Shown here piece by piece: positions 35,078 to 42,494 of a DNA stretch of 64,000 nt. Under the pieces are notes generated by a model that was not told the origin of the DNA, searched no databases, and worked only from the letters and a program-made list of their open reading frames with translations. The position numbers were made by a program, and so were the translations under genes. How positions within the stretch are numbered: position 1 is the stretch's first letter; each line of letters opens with the position of its first letter. The stretch covers positions 49,255-113,254 of the forward strand of contig JAGQUT010000007.1 of NCBI GenBank assembly GCA_020438355.1, in the 5' to 3' direction. The DNA comes from Solirubrobacterales bacterium (GTDB lineage: Bacteria; Actinomycetota; Thermoleophilia; Solirubrobacterales; 70-9).

Positions 35078-35129
35078 CCCAGCAGGCGCAAGAAGTCTCG
35101 TCCCCGCGCCACGAACAGGAGGAGGTTCC

Positions 35130-36809
35130 ATGTCGGATGCTTCGAAGGTTCACGAGAGCGACGAAAAGCGGTTAGCCGAACTCGGCTACCACCAGACTCT
35201 CGACCGGGCCTGGAGTTCGTTTTCGAACTTCGCGATCTCGTTCACCATCATCTCGGTCCTCGCGGGCTGTTTCACGACGTACCAGTTCGCATGGAACGCC
35301 GGCGGACCGATCGCGATTTCCTGGGGCTGGCCGATCATCTGCGGGCTGATCCTGCTGATCGCGGTTTCGATGTCGGAGCTCGTGTCGAAATATCCGACCG
35401 CCGGCGGCATCTATTACTGGGCGTCCGACCTGGGTGGAAGAGGCTGGGGCTGGTTTACCGGCTGGTTCAACCTGATCGGCCTGGTTGGCGTGACCGCATC
35501 GGTCATCTACGGGTCAGCGGCCTTCCTCAACACGGTTCTGAGCATCTACGGCCTTGATCTCGGCTTCATCAACTTTGCCGATGGCGAACACGCACTCAAG
35601 GAAACGTTCGCGCTCTTCGTGGTGATTCTCATCCTTCACTCACTGGTCAACATCTTCTCGTCACCGCTGGTGGCTTCGGTCAACAACGTTTCAGTCTGGT
35701 GGCATGTGGTCGGCGTCGCCGTGATCATCGGACTGCTCGTGATCGTCCCGTCCGAGCACGCGAGTCTGGACTTCGTCTTCACCCAGACCTTCAACAACAC
35801 GGGACTCTTTGACGGTTCGACCGCAACCGCGGCGTTCTGGTTCTACATCCTGCCGCTCGGTTTCCTGCTGACGATGTACACGCAGACCGGTTACGACGCC
35901 TCGGCCCACGTGTCCGAGGAAACCAAGGGCGCTGCAATGGGCGCCGCCAAGGGAGTATGGCGGTCGGTTTTCTGGGCGGGCCTCTTCGGCTGGCTCGTGC
36001 TTCTGGCGATCACCTTTGCGGCCTCGGAGAATCTGGTGCCTCAGATCAACGACGCCGAAGCCGCTCCGTTCGGAGTCGGCACCACACTCTCGATCCTCGA
36101 CCTGGCCCTGTCATCCTGGGCGGCGAAAATGGTCCTGATAATCGCCACCGTCGGCCAGCTCTTCTGCGGAATGGCATGCCTGACCAGTTCTTCCCGCATG
36201 TGTTACGCGTTCTCGCGTGATCGTGCCGTGCCCGGGCATCGGCTCTGGACCAGACTCAACCATCACCGTGTGCCGCATCTCTCGGTCCTCTTCATGGCGA
36301 CCTGTGCCCTGGTCATCACCCTGCCTGCCCTGATCGGAGACGATGCGGGAATCGCCTTCGCCTTCAACGCGGTGGTGTCCATCGCGGTTATCGGCCTCTA
36401 CCTTGCGTACATGATCCCGATCTACCTGAGGTGGCGGAAGGGAGACGCCTTCGAACCCGGGCCGTGGACACTCGGCAGGAAGTACAAGTGGATCAACCCG
36501 ATCGCAGTCGTGTGGGTGCTGATCTGCGTGGTCATCTTCAGCCTTCCGACCGCGCCGATCTCGATCCCCTGGGATTCGACGTTCGACATCAAGTACATGA
36601 ACTACGCACCGGTGACGGTGCTGGTGGTCATCCTGGCCGTCGGCCTCTGGTGGCTCCTGTCGGCCAGGCATCACTTCACCGGGCCAGTCCGCCAGGTGGT
36701 TACAGACGAAACCGGGCGGGTAATCGACGTTGGTGAGATCCCCGGCGGCGACTTGCCGGGTGACCCGCCCGAACCCCCGGAGTCAGATGACGCCGGCAGT
36801 ACCCGGTAA
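35130..36809 (+). CDS. APC-superfamily amino acid/polyamine permease
   Basis: 559 residues with about 12 transmembrane helices. The first half has the APC consensus region (ISFTIISVLAGCFTTYQFAW, then SELVSKYPTAGGIYYWASDLGG), and the sequence resembles the AAT/BAT subgroup that includes choline, GABA and putrescine importers. The cytoplasmic C-terminus is acidic. It is the first gene of an operon with glutamine-synthetase-like, C26 hydrolase, aldehyde dehydrogenase and SDR genes, so import of putrescine, GABA or another amine is inferred from context. The ATG has a very strong Shine-Dalgarno (AGGAGGAGG), which sets the start. Confidence 0.85.
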   Translation: MSDASKVHESDEKRLAELGYHQTLDRAWSSFSNFAISFTIISVLAGCFTTYQFAWNAGGPIAISWGWPIICGLILLIAVSMSELVSKYPTAGGIYYWASDLGGRGWGWFTGWFNLIGLVGVTASVIYGSAAFLNTVLSIYGLDLGFINFADGEHALKETFALFVVILILHSLVNIFSSPLVASVNNVSVWWHVVGVAVIIGLLVIVPSEHASLDFVFTQTFNNTGLFDGSTATAAFWFYILPLGFLLTMYTQTGYDASAHVSEETKGAAMGAAKGVWRSVFWAGLFGWLVLLAITFAASENLVPQINDAEAAPFGVGTTLSILDLALSSWAAKMVLIIATVGQLFCGMACLTSSSRMCYAFSRDRAVPGHRLWTRLNHHRVPHLSVLFMATCALVITLPALIGDDAGIAFAFNAVVSIAVIGLYLAYMIPIYLRWRKGDAFEPGPWTLGRKYKWINPIAVVWVLICVVIFSLPTAPISIPWDSTFDIKYMNYAPVTVLVVILAVGLWWLLSARHHFTGPVRQVVTDETGRVIDVGEIPGGDLPGDPPEPPESDDAGSTR

Positions 36810-36814
36810 CACGA

Positions 36815-38143
36815 GTGAATCTGGATGAACTGCGAGCACAGGTGTCGGCCGGAGAGGTCGACACCGTGCTGCTCGCAATCTCAGATATGGAGGGTCGCCT
36901 TCAGGGCAAGAGGCTGACCGCGACCCACTTCCTCGATCAGATCCTCGAGACCGGATCGGAAGGCTGCAGTTACCTGCTCACGGTTGACGCCGACATGAAC
37001 ACGGTCGGTGGTTACGAGATGACCTCGTGGGACAAGGGTTACGGGGATTTCGAGATGCGGCCCGACCTCGAGACCCTGAGGCCGATCCCGTGGCACGAGA
37101 AAACCGTGCTGCTGATGGCTGACGCCTCCTGGCACGACGGCGAACCTGTCGTGGCTTCCCCCCGCCAGATCCTCAAACGCCAGCTGGAGCGTCTCGAGGA
37201 ACGGGGCCTGGTGGCCAACGCCGCCACTGAACTGGAGTTCATCGTGTTCCGGAACACCTACGAGGATGCATGGCGCCGGGGGTTCCGGGAGCTCGAACCG
37301 GCCAATCTCTACAACATCGATTACTCGCTGCTCGGCAGCGCCCGTGTTGAACCGTTGATTCGGCGAATCCGCAACGAAATGGCAGCGGCGGAGATGGTGG
37401 TCGAGAACTCGAAGGGTGAGTGCAACCTCGGCCAGCACGAGATCAATTTCCGTTACGAGGAAGCCCTGAAGACAGCCGACCAGCACGCCATCTTCAAGAC
37501 GGGAGCCAAAGAGATCGCCTCCCAGGAGGATTGCTCGATCACGTTCATGGCCAAGTGGGACCAGCGCGAAGGAAGTTCCTGCCATGTGCACCTCTCGCTT
37601 GCCGACCAGGAAGGTCGGAACGCCTTCGCTGCGGACGAGGCGATGTTCGAGTGCTTCATCGCCGGCCAGCTCGAATTCATGCGTGAGCTGACCCTTTTCT
37701 ACGCACCGAACATCAACTCATACAAGCGCTTCGCCGAGGGGACTTTTGCGCCCACCGGGGTCAACTGGGGCAAGGACAACCGGACCTGTTCGTTCCGGGT
37801 GGTTGGTCACGGGGAAGGACTGCGAGTGGAGAACCGGCTGCCCGGAGCCGACGTGAATCCGTACCTTGCGATCAGCGCCATGATCGCGGCCGGACTACAT
37901 GGAATTGACAACGGGACCGAACTGCCCCCAGCCATCGACGGAAACGCCTACACCTCCGGGTCCGAGAGGGTGCCGACGAACATGTACATCGCCAGGGACC
38001 TTTTTGCCGAAAGCCAGCTGACCAATGAATCCTTCGGCGAGGAGGTAGTCCGTCACTACCTGCGGCGGGCCGAATTCGAGCTGGAGACGTTCGAGGCGGC
38101 AGTGACTGACTGGGAACGCTACCGCGGGTTCGAGCGACTTTGA
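36815..38143 (+). CDS. Glutamine-synthetase family: gamma-glutamyl-amine ligase (PuuA-like)
   Basis: 442 residues. GS fold with the beta-grasp N-domain and the catalytic C-domain: ATELEFIVF, GECNLGQHEINFRYEEALKTADQH, SITFMAKW, SSCHVHLSL, the flap and end region KRFAEGTFAPTGVNWGKDNRTCSFRVVG and ENRLPGADVNPYLAISA. It lacks the GlnA tail with the adenylylation Tyr. In this operon it probably makes gamma-glutamyl-putrescine (PuuA) or gamma-glutamyl-ethanolamide rather than glutamine. The GTG start overlaps nothing upstream (5-bp gap) and the stop overlaps the next gene by 3 bases. Confidence 0.85.
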   Translation: MNLDELRAQVSAGEVDTVLLAISDMEGRLQGKRLTATHFLDQILETGSEGCSYLLTVDADMNTVGGYEMTSWDKGYGDFEMRPDLETLRPIPWHEKTVLLMADASWHDGEPVVASPRQILKRQLERLEERGLVANAATELEFIVFRNTYEDAWRRGFRELEPANLYNIDYSLLGSARVEPLIRRIRNEMAAAEMVVENSKGECNLGQHEINFRYEEALKTADQHAIFKTGAKEIASQEDCSITFMAKWDQREGSSCHVHLSLADQEGRNAFAADEAMFECFIAGQLEFMRELTLFYAPNINSYKRFAEGTFAPTGVNWGKDNRTCSFRVVGHGEGLRVENRLPGADVNPYLAISAMIAAGLHGIDNGTELPPAIDGNAYTSGSERVPTNMYIARDLFAESQLTNESFGEEVVRHYLRRAEFELETFEAAVTDWERYRGFERL

Positions 38144-38883
38144 CGGTTGCCGCGGGCTCGTCCGGCGCCTGTCTGATCGGAATCTCGGGGGCGAACGAGA
38201 AGGCGAGATGGGGGGCCTGGGACCAGTTTGCGGACCTCGCACCAGCGGGCTACGCCCGTTCAGTGCAGGAGGCGGGGGGTGTAGCCGTGCTGCTGCCGAC
38301 CGACCAGGCTGTGACCGATAACCCGGAGTCTCTTCTTGAACGGCTGGATGGCTTGATCCTGGCCGGCGGCGCAGACGTCGATCCGGCTTCGTACGGGGCA
38401 GTCGCGGCACCGGTCACGACCGACATCCGTCCCGACCGGGACCGGTTCGAGCTTGCTCTGGCCGGGGCGGCGCTGGAGATGGAACTTCCACTGCTCGGGA
38501 TCTGCCGGGGCTTTCAGTTGATGAACGTCGCAGCCGGCGGTGACCTCGACCAGCACCTGCCGGACCGGCTCGGGCATGAGGGCCATCGCACCGAGCCTGG
38601 CTCGTTCGACGCGCATGAAGTCGAACTGACGGAAGGTTCGAAGGTCGCGGGGATCTGCGGGAGCCGGCGGCTGGTCGTCAGCTCGCATCACCATCAGGGC
38701 CTCGGGCGGATCGGCGACGGGCTGGAAGTGACGGGATTGGCGGTACCTGACGGGATTGCCGAAGCCATTGAAGTGGAGGGAAGAAACTTCGCGATTGGCG
38801 TTCAGTGGCATCCGGAGATAGAGGAAAGTGACCGACTGATCCCGGCTCTCGTCAAGGTCGCCCGTGAGAGAATGGCTCACTGA
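38140..38883 (+). CDS. Gamma-glutamyl-GABA hydrolase family (peptidase C26, PuuD-like)
   Basis: 247 residues, class I glutamine-amidotransferase-like fold. Nucleophile Cys in LGICRGFQLMNV; catalytic His and Glu in GVQWHPEIEES; a conserved GLILAGGADVDPASYG segment upstream. PuuD cleaves gamma-glutamyl-GABA to GABA and glutamate in the Puu pathway. The start is a TTG overlapping the previous stop, giving MTVAAG; another start within the first 30 bases is possible. Translationally coupled on both sides (single-base overlap with the aldehyde dehydrogenase gene). Confidence 0.85.
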   Translation: MTVAAGSSGACLIGISGANEKARWGAWDQFADLAPAGYARSVQEAGGVAVLLPTDQAVTDNPESLLERLDGLILAGGADVDPASYGAVAAPVTTDIRPDRDRFELALAGAALEMELPLLGICRGFQLMNVAAGGDLDQHLPDRLGHEGHRTEPGSFDAHEVELTEGSKVAGICGSRRLVVSSHHHQGLGRIGDGLEVTGLAVPDGIAEAIEVEGRNFAIGVQWHPEIEESDRLIPALVKVARERMAH

Positions 38884-40247
38884 TGCTTTCGATAGTCGAA
38901 CCCGCGACAGAAGAGGTAATGGCAGAGGTCCCCAGGGCCGGAACCGGGGATGTCGACTCAGCCGTCGCGGCCGCTCGCGGCGCCTTTCCCGCGTGGCGGG
39001 CCGTGGCCCCGGGTGACCGGGCGGCGATCATGCGGGCAATCGCTGACGGAATCGAAGCGAAGCTCGACAGCCTTGCGAGGATCGAAGCCCGCAACGCCGG
39101 AAAGCCGATCAGCGATGCCACCGGCGAGATCGGCATGGTGGTCGAGACATTCCGCTACTACGCCGCAGGGCCCGAGCGCCTGCTCGGCAAGACGATTCCG
39201 GTCGCGGGCGGGGTTGACTTCACATTCAGGGAACCGATGGGAGTGGTCGGCCTGATCGTGCCCTGGAACTTCCCGCTGGCGATCGCATCCTGGAAGGTGG
39301 CCCCGGCCCTGGCTGCCGGCAACACCGTTGTCCTGAAGCCAGCTGAGCTCACGCCGCTCTCGGCCCTGGAACTCGAGAAGATCGCGCTCGAGGCCGGCCT
39401 GCCCGAGGGGGTCCTCAACGTTGTGGTCGGGCCCGGCAGCACCTGCGGTCAGCGAATGGTCGAGCACCCGGATATCAACAAGATCGCCTTTACCGGTTCA
39501 ACTGAAGTCGGCCGGAGTATCGCTGAGGGCGCGGCCGGAACCATCAAACGGGTCACCCTCGAACTGGGCGGAAAGTCAGCCGCGGTGGTTTTCGCCGACG
39601 CTGACATCGACAAGGCTGCCGCAGCCGTTCCCTACGCAGTCTTCGGCAACGCGGGCCAGGATTGCTGCGCCCGCTCGAGGATCCTGGTCGAGCGATCGCA
39701 ACTCGACCGTTTCCTCGAAGTGATGGAGGGGACAGTCAAGGCTATGAGGGTCGGGGATCCACTCGATTCCTCGACCGAGATGGGCCCGCTCATCTCGGCC
39801 TCCCACCGGGAGGCCGTTGCCTCTTTCGTCCCCGATGAACGGAACGTGGCCTTCCGCGGAGGAGTACCGGAGGGGCCGGGCTACTGGTTCCCGCCGACCG
39901 TACTCGCACCGGTGTCGAACACCGAACGGGCTGCCCGTGAGGAAATCTTCGGGCCGGTCGCATGCGTGATTCCCTTCGACGGCGAAGAAGAGGCTGTCCG
40001 GATCGCCAACGACACCGAGTACGGACTTTCAGGCTCCATCTGGACCCGCGATGGCGGTCGCGCTCTTCGGGTCGCCCGGGCGATCGATACCGGCGTCCTT
40101 TCGATCAACTCAAACAGTTCGGTCCGCGTTTCAACCCCGTTCGGCGGCTTCAAGCAGTCGGGCATCGGTCGGGAACTCGGGCCAGATGCACTCGACCACT
40201 ACACCGAGGTGAAGAACGTGTACTACTCAACCGAAGAGGGTTCCTGA
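38883..40247 (+). CDS. NAD(P)-dependent aldehyde dehydrogenase (PuuC-like)
   Basis: 454 residues. Family markers: PWNFPLAIASWKVAPALAAGNTVVLKPAELTP (NAD and Asn catalytic region), FTGSTEVGRSI, catalytic Glu in LELGGKSA, nucleophile Cys in GQDCCA, and EEIFGPVACVIPF near the end. In this operon it should oxidise gamma-glutamyl-gamma-aminobutyraldehyde or a related amino-aldehyde to the acid. The short N-terminus is typical of the betaine-aldehyde/PuuC subgroup. Its ATG overlaps the previous stop and its stop overlaps the SDR start (TGATG), so the operon continues. Confidence 0.88.
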   Translation: MLSIVEPATEEVMAEVPRAGTGDVDSAVAAARGAFPAWRAVAPGDRAAIMRAIADGIEAKLDSLARIEARNAGKPISDATGEIGMVVETFRYYAAGPERLLGKTIPVAGGVDFTFREPMGVVGLIVPWNFPLAIASWKVAPALAAGNTVVLKPAELTPLSALELEKIALEAGLPEGVLNVVVGPGSTCGQRMVEHPDINKIAFTGSTEVGRSIAEGAAGTIKRVTLELGGKSAAVVFADADIDKAAAAVPYAVFGNAGQDCCARSRILVERSQLDRFLEVMEGTVKAMRVGDPLDSSTEMGPLISASHREAVASFVPDERNVAFRGGVPEGPGYWFPPTVLAPVSNTERAAREEIFGPVACVIPFDGEEEAVRIANDTEYGLSGSIWTRDGGRALRVARAIDTGVLSINSNSSVRVSTPFGGFKQSGIGRELGPDALDHYTEVKNVYYSTEEGS

Positions 40248-40993
40248 TGGCAGGGCGCCTCGCAGGCAAGGTCTGCGTGATCACCGGTGCCGCCTCCGGC
40301 ATCGGAGCTGAATCCGCCCGCCTTTTCGTCGAGGAGGAAGCGATCGTGGTCGGGGTGGACCTCGACGCGGGGGCGGAAGGCGAATTCACGCTCCAGGTCG
40401 ATGTCGCGGATGAAGCCGGCGTGAAGGACATGTACGCGCAGGTCCGCGAGAAGTACGGCCGGATCGACGTGCTCTTCAACAACGCCGGCATCAATCCGCC
40501 GGCTGACTCCTCGGTTCTGGAAACTGAAACCGATGTGTGGCAGAAGGTGCAGGACGTGAACGTGCGCAGCGTCTTCCTCTGCTGCAAGTACGGCATTCCT
40601 CACCTGATCGAGACCGGGGGAGGTTCGGTGATCAACACGGCATCTTTCGTGGCCATCCTCGGGGCCGCCACCTCGCAGATCTCCTACACCGCCTCAAAGG
40701 GCGCGGTCCTGGCCCTCTCGAGGGAACTCGGTGTGGAGTTCGCCAGGCGGGGAGTTCGGGTGAACGCGCTGTGCCCGGGGCCGGTGAACACACCGCTGCT
40801 CGAGGAACTGTTCGCTTCAGACCCGGCGAGGGCTTCCCGACGCCTCGTCCACATTCCCATGGGCCGTTTCGGAGAAGCACGCGAGATCGCCAAAAGCGCC
40901 CTATTTCTGGCCTCGGATGACTCCTCATTCGTGACCGCTTCCACTTTCATGGTCGATGGCGGCCTCTCCGGTGCATACGTCACCCCGGAGTAG
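40247..40993 (+). CDS. Short-chain dehydrogenase/reductase, last gene of the amine operon
   Basis: 248 residues with a classical SDR set: TGAASGIG for the cofactor, NNAGINPP, the catalytic Ser in NTASFVAI, YTASKGAV for the Tyr-Lys pair, and LCPGPVNTPLL. A conserved Asp at the second strand (GVDLDAG) predicts NAD preference. It overlaps the aldehyde dehydrogenase by one base and is the last gene before nusB. The usual Puu pathway has a flavin amine oxidase (PuuB) that is not in this cluster; this reductase may act on an aldehyde or alcohol intermediate, but its substrate is unknown. Confidence 0.85.
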   Translation: MAGRLAGKVCVITGAASGIGAESARLFVEEEAIVVGVDLDAGAEGEFTLQVDVADEAGVKDMYAQVREKYGRIDVLFNNAGINPPADSSVLETETDVWQKVQDVNVRSVFLCCKYGIPHLIETGGGSVINTASFVAILGAATSQISYTASKGAVLALSRELGVEFARRGVRVNALCPGPVNTPLLEELFASDPARASRRLVHIPMGRFGEAREIAKSALFLASDDSSFVTASTFMVDGGLSGAYVTPE

Positions 40994-41007
40994 TTCGCCC
41001 GAACCAA

Positions 41008-41013
41008 TATCCT
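41008..41013 (+). promoter_or_regulatory. -10 element of a probable leaderless promoter for nusB
   Basis: TATCCT ends 6 nt before the ATG at 41020. An in-frame GTG at 41014 would start at the first base after it. Confidence 0.45.
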
Positions 41014-41019
41014 GTGACG

Positions 41020-41409
41020 ATGCGTCGCTCCAATCAGCGTCGGGATGCGGTTTTTGCCTGTTACCAGCAGGAAGTCACCGACCGACCCCTCTCCGTTCTC
41101 CTCGCCGACGCGAAGCCGTTCACGATCGAACTGGCTGAAGGTGTCGAGGCACACCGGGAGGAACTCGACGAAGTGATCGCCGAGTACTCACAGGGCTGGG
41201 ACATTAACCGCATCGCCCCGCTTGAGAAGAACATCATGAGGGTGGCGCTTTACGAAATGAACTTCCGGGACGACGTTCCATTCGAAGTGGCGATCGACGA
41301 AGCGGTCGAGTCAGCCAAAAAGTTCTGCGGTGCCGAGGCACCGGGTTTCGTCAACGGCATCCTCGGAGCCGCGGCCCGCGCAATGAAGGAAGACGAGGCC
41401 CCCGCATGA
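41020..41409 (+). CDS. nusB: Transcription antitermination protein NusB
   Basis: About 129 residues, all-helical NusB fold: RRDAVFACYQQEV at the N-terminus, WDINRIAPLEKNIMRVALYEM, VAIDEAVESAKKFCGAEAPGFVNGILG at the end. NusB with NusE (S10) binds boxA and suppresses premature termination in rRNA operons. The short coiled ORF overlaps its stop (ATGA). In mycobacteria nusB directly follows efp; here the amine operon lies between them. Confidence 0.94.
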   Translation: MRRSNQRRDAVFACYQQEVTDRPLSVLLADAKPFTIELAEGVEAHREELDEVIAEYSQGWDINRIAPLEKNIMRVALYEMNFRDDVPFEVAIDEAVESAKKFCGAEAPGFVNGILGAAARAMKEDEAPA

Positions 41410-41579
41410 GCCGCCTTGAAGAGATCCGCGACCGCCTGGACGAGATCACCGCAGCCCTGCGAGACGAGAACGTCAGCGACACCGAGGCCGCCGGGCTTGC
41501 CGAGGAGGCCGCGACGCTGACCGCCGAGGCTTCCAGCGAGGCCGCTGCCGCAGTCGATCGCGCCGACAGCCAGAACTGA
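41406..41579 (+). CDS. Small coiled-coil protein in the xseB position
   Basis: 57 residues, too short to be noticed easily. Starts MSRLEEIRDRLDEITAAL and continues as an Ala/Glu-rich helix with hydrophobic residues at i and i+3/i+4 (LAEEAATLTAEA), ending ADSQN. It overlaps nusB by 4 bp, which argues that it is translated. In many bacteria this place between nusB and ispA holds xseB, the small subunit of exonuclease VII, also an all-helical acidic protein of about 70-80 residues. The XseB consensus is not clearly present, and xseA is not seen nearby, so the identity is a guess. Confidence 0.6.
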   Translation: MSRLEEIRDRLDEITAALRDENVSDTEAAGLAEEAATLTAEASSEAAAAVDRADSQN

Positions 41580-41615
41580 GCCGATGAGAGTGAAGCCGCC
41601 CAGCGGGGAGGCCCG

Positions 41616-42494
41616 ATGAGCTACCCCGAAGACCTCCGCCAACTCGTCGACGACCACCTCGAGACGATCCACTTCAGTCGCGGGGCGGGTCCGGACGGTG
41701 CTGACACCACCGGCCTGGACGAGGCGATGCGCTACTCGCTGCTCGCCGGGGGAAAGAGAATCCGACCGGTGCTCTGCCTGGCGACTGCGAAAGCGATCGG
41801 CAGGGATCCGGAGGAATTCCTCGTTGCGGCAGGCGCACTCGAAATGGTTCACACCTACTCGCTGGTTCACGACGACCTGCCGGCGATGGATGACGACGAC
41901 CTCCGCCGGGGCAAACCGACTTCGCATGTCAAGTACGGCGAAGCGGTTGCCATTCTGGCCGGCGACGGCCTTTTCGCCGAGGCGATCGCTGCCCTCGCCG
42001 CGGTGCCCGCGCCACCCGACCGCGTGCTCGAGGCCGTCGCCCTGCTTTGCTCGGCCACGGGAGTGGAAGGGATGGTCGGCGGCCAGTACATCGACGTTTC
42101 CGCCCCTGCCCTGGACGCCGAAGGGTTGCGCCACCTTCATTCCCTGAAGACCGGCAGGCTGATCAAGGCCAGTGTCGAGGTCGCCCTTGCCCTCGATGGC
42201 ACCGACGGGGCGACACGGGAACCGATACAGGTGTTCGCCACCCAGATCGGACTGCTGTTCCAGATCGTTGACGACATCCTCGACGTGACCGGATCCGACG
42301 AGGAGCTGGGCAAGCCCCAGGGCAGCGACGAACGTCACGGAAAAGTGACATATGTCAGCCTGTATGGACTGGATCGGGCCCGATCCCTGGCCGCCGAAAC
42401 ACATGATCAGGCCCTCGCCGCCCTCGCCGGGGCTGGCGGACAGACGGAAGACCTGAAGCGGATCGCCGACTACATTTATTCAAGAGAACAGTGA
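41616..42494 (+). CDS. ispA: Polyprenyl diphosphate synthase (FPP/GGPP type)
   Basis: 292 residues. First Asp-rich motif DDLPAMDDDDLRRG (about residue 87), second DDILDVTG (about 220), plus GGKRIRPVLCL and VHTYSLVHDD. FARM segment: SLVHDDLPAMDDD, with a Thr/Ser-like small side in front, which is compatible with either C15 or C20 products; length cannot be settled. It condenses IPP with allylic diphosphates for ubiquinone/menaquinone, carotenoid or undecaprenyl synthesis. GGGAGGC precedes the ATG. It overlaps dxs by 4 bp (GTGA), linking precursor and chain synthesis. Confidence 0.93.
   Translation: MSYPEDLRQLVDDHLETIHFSRGAGPDGADTTGLDEAMRYSLLAGGKRIRPVLCLATAKAIGRDPEEFLVAAGALEMVHTYSLVHDDLPAMDDDDLRRGKPTSHVKYGEAVAILAGDGLFAEAIAALAAVPAPPDRVLEAVALLCSATGVEGMVGGQYIDVSAPALDAEGLRHLHSLKTGRLIKASVEVALALDGTDGATREPIQVFATQIGLLFQIVDDILDVTGSDEELGKPQGSDERHGKVTYVSLYGLDRARSLAAETHDQALAALAGAGGQTEDLKRIADYIYSREQ

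Noticed and set aside
35049..35130. Possible riboswitch in the leader of the amine operon
   Set aside because: The leader is short (about 45 nt after the predicted start site), GC-rich and without conserved aptamer features; a plain promoter and Shine-Dalgarno explain it.
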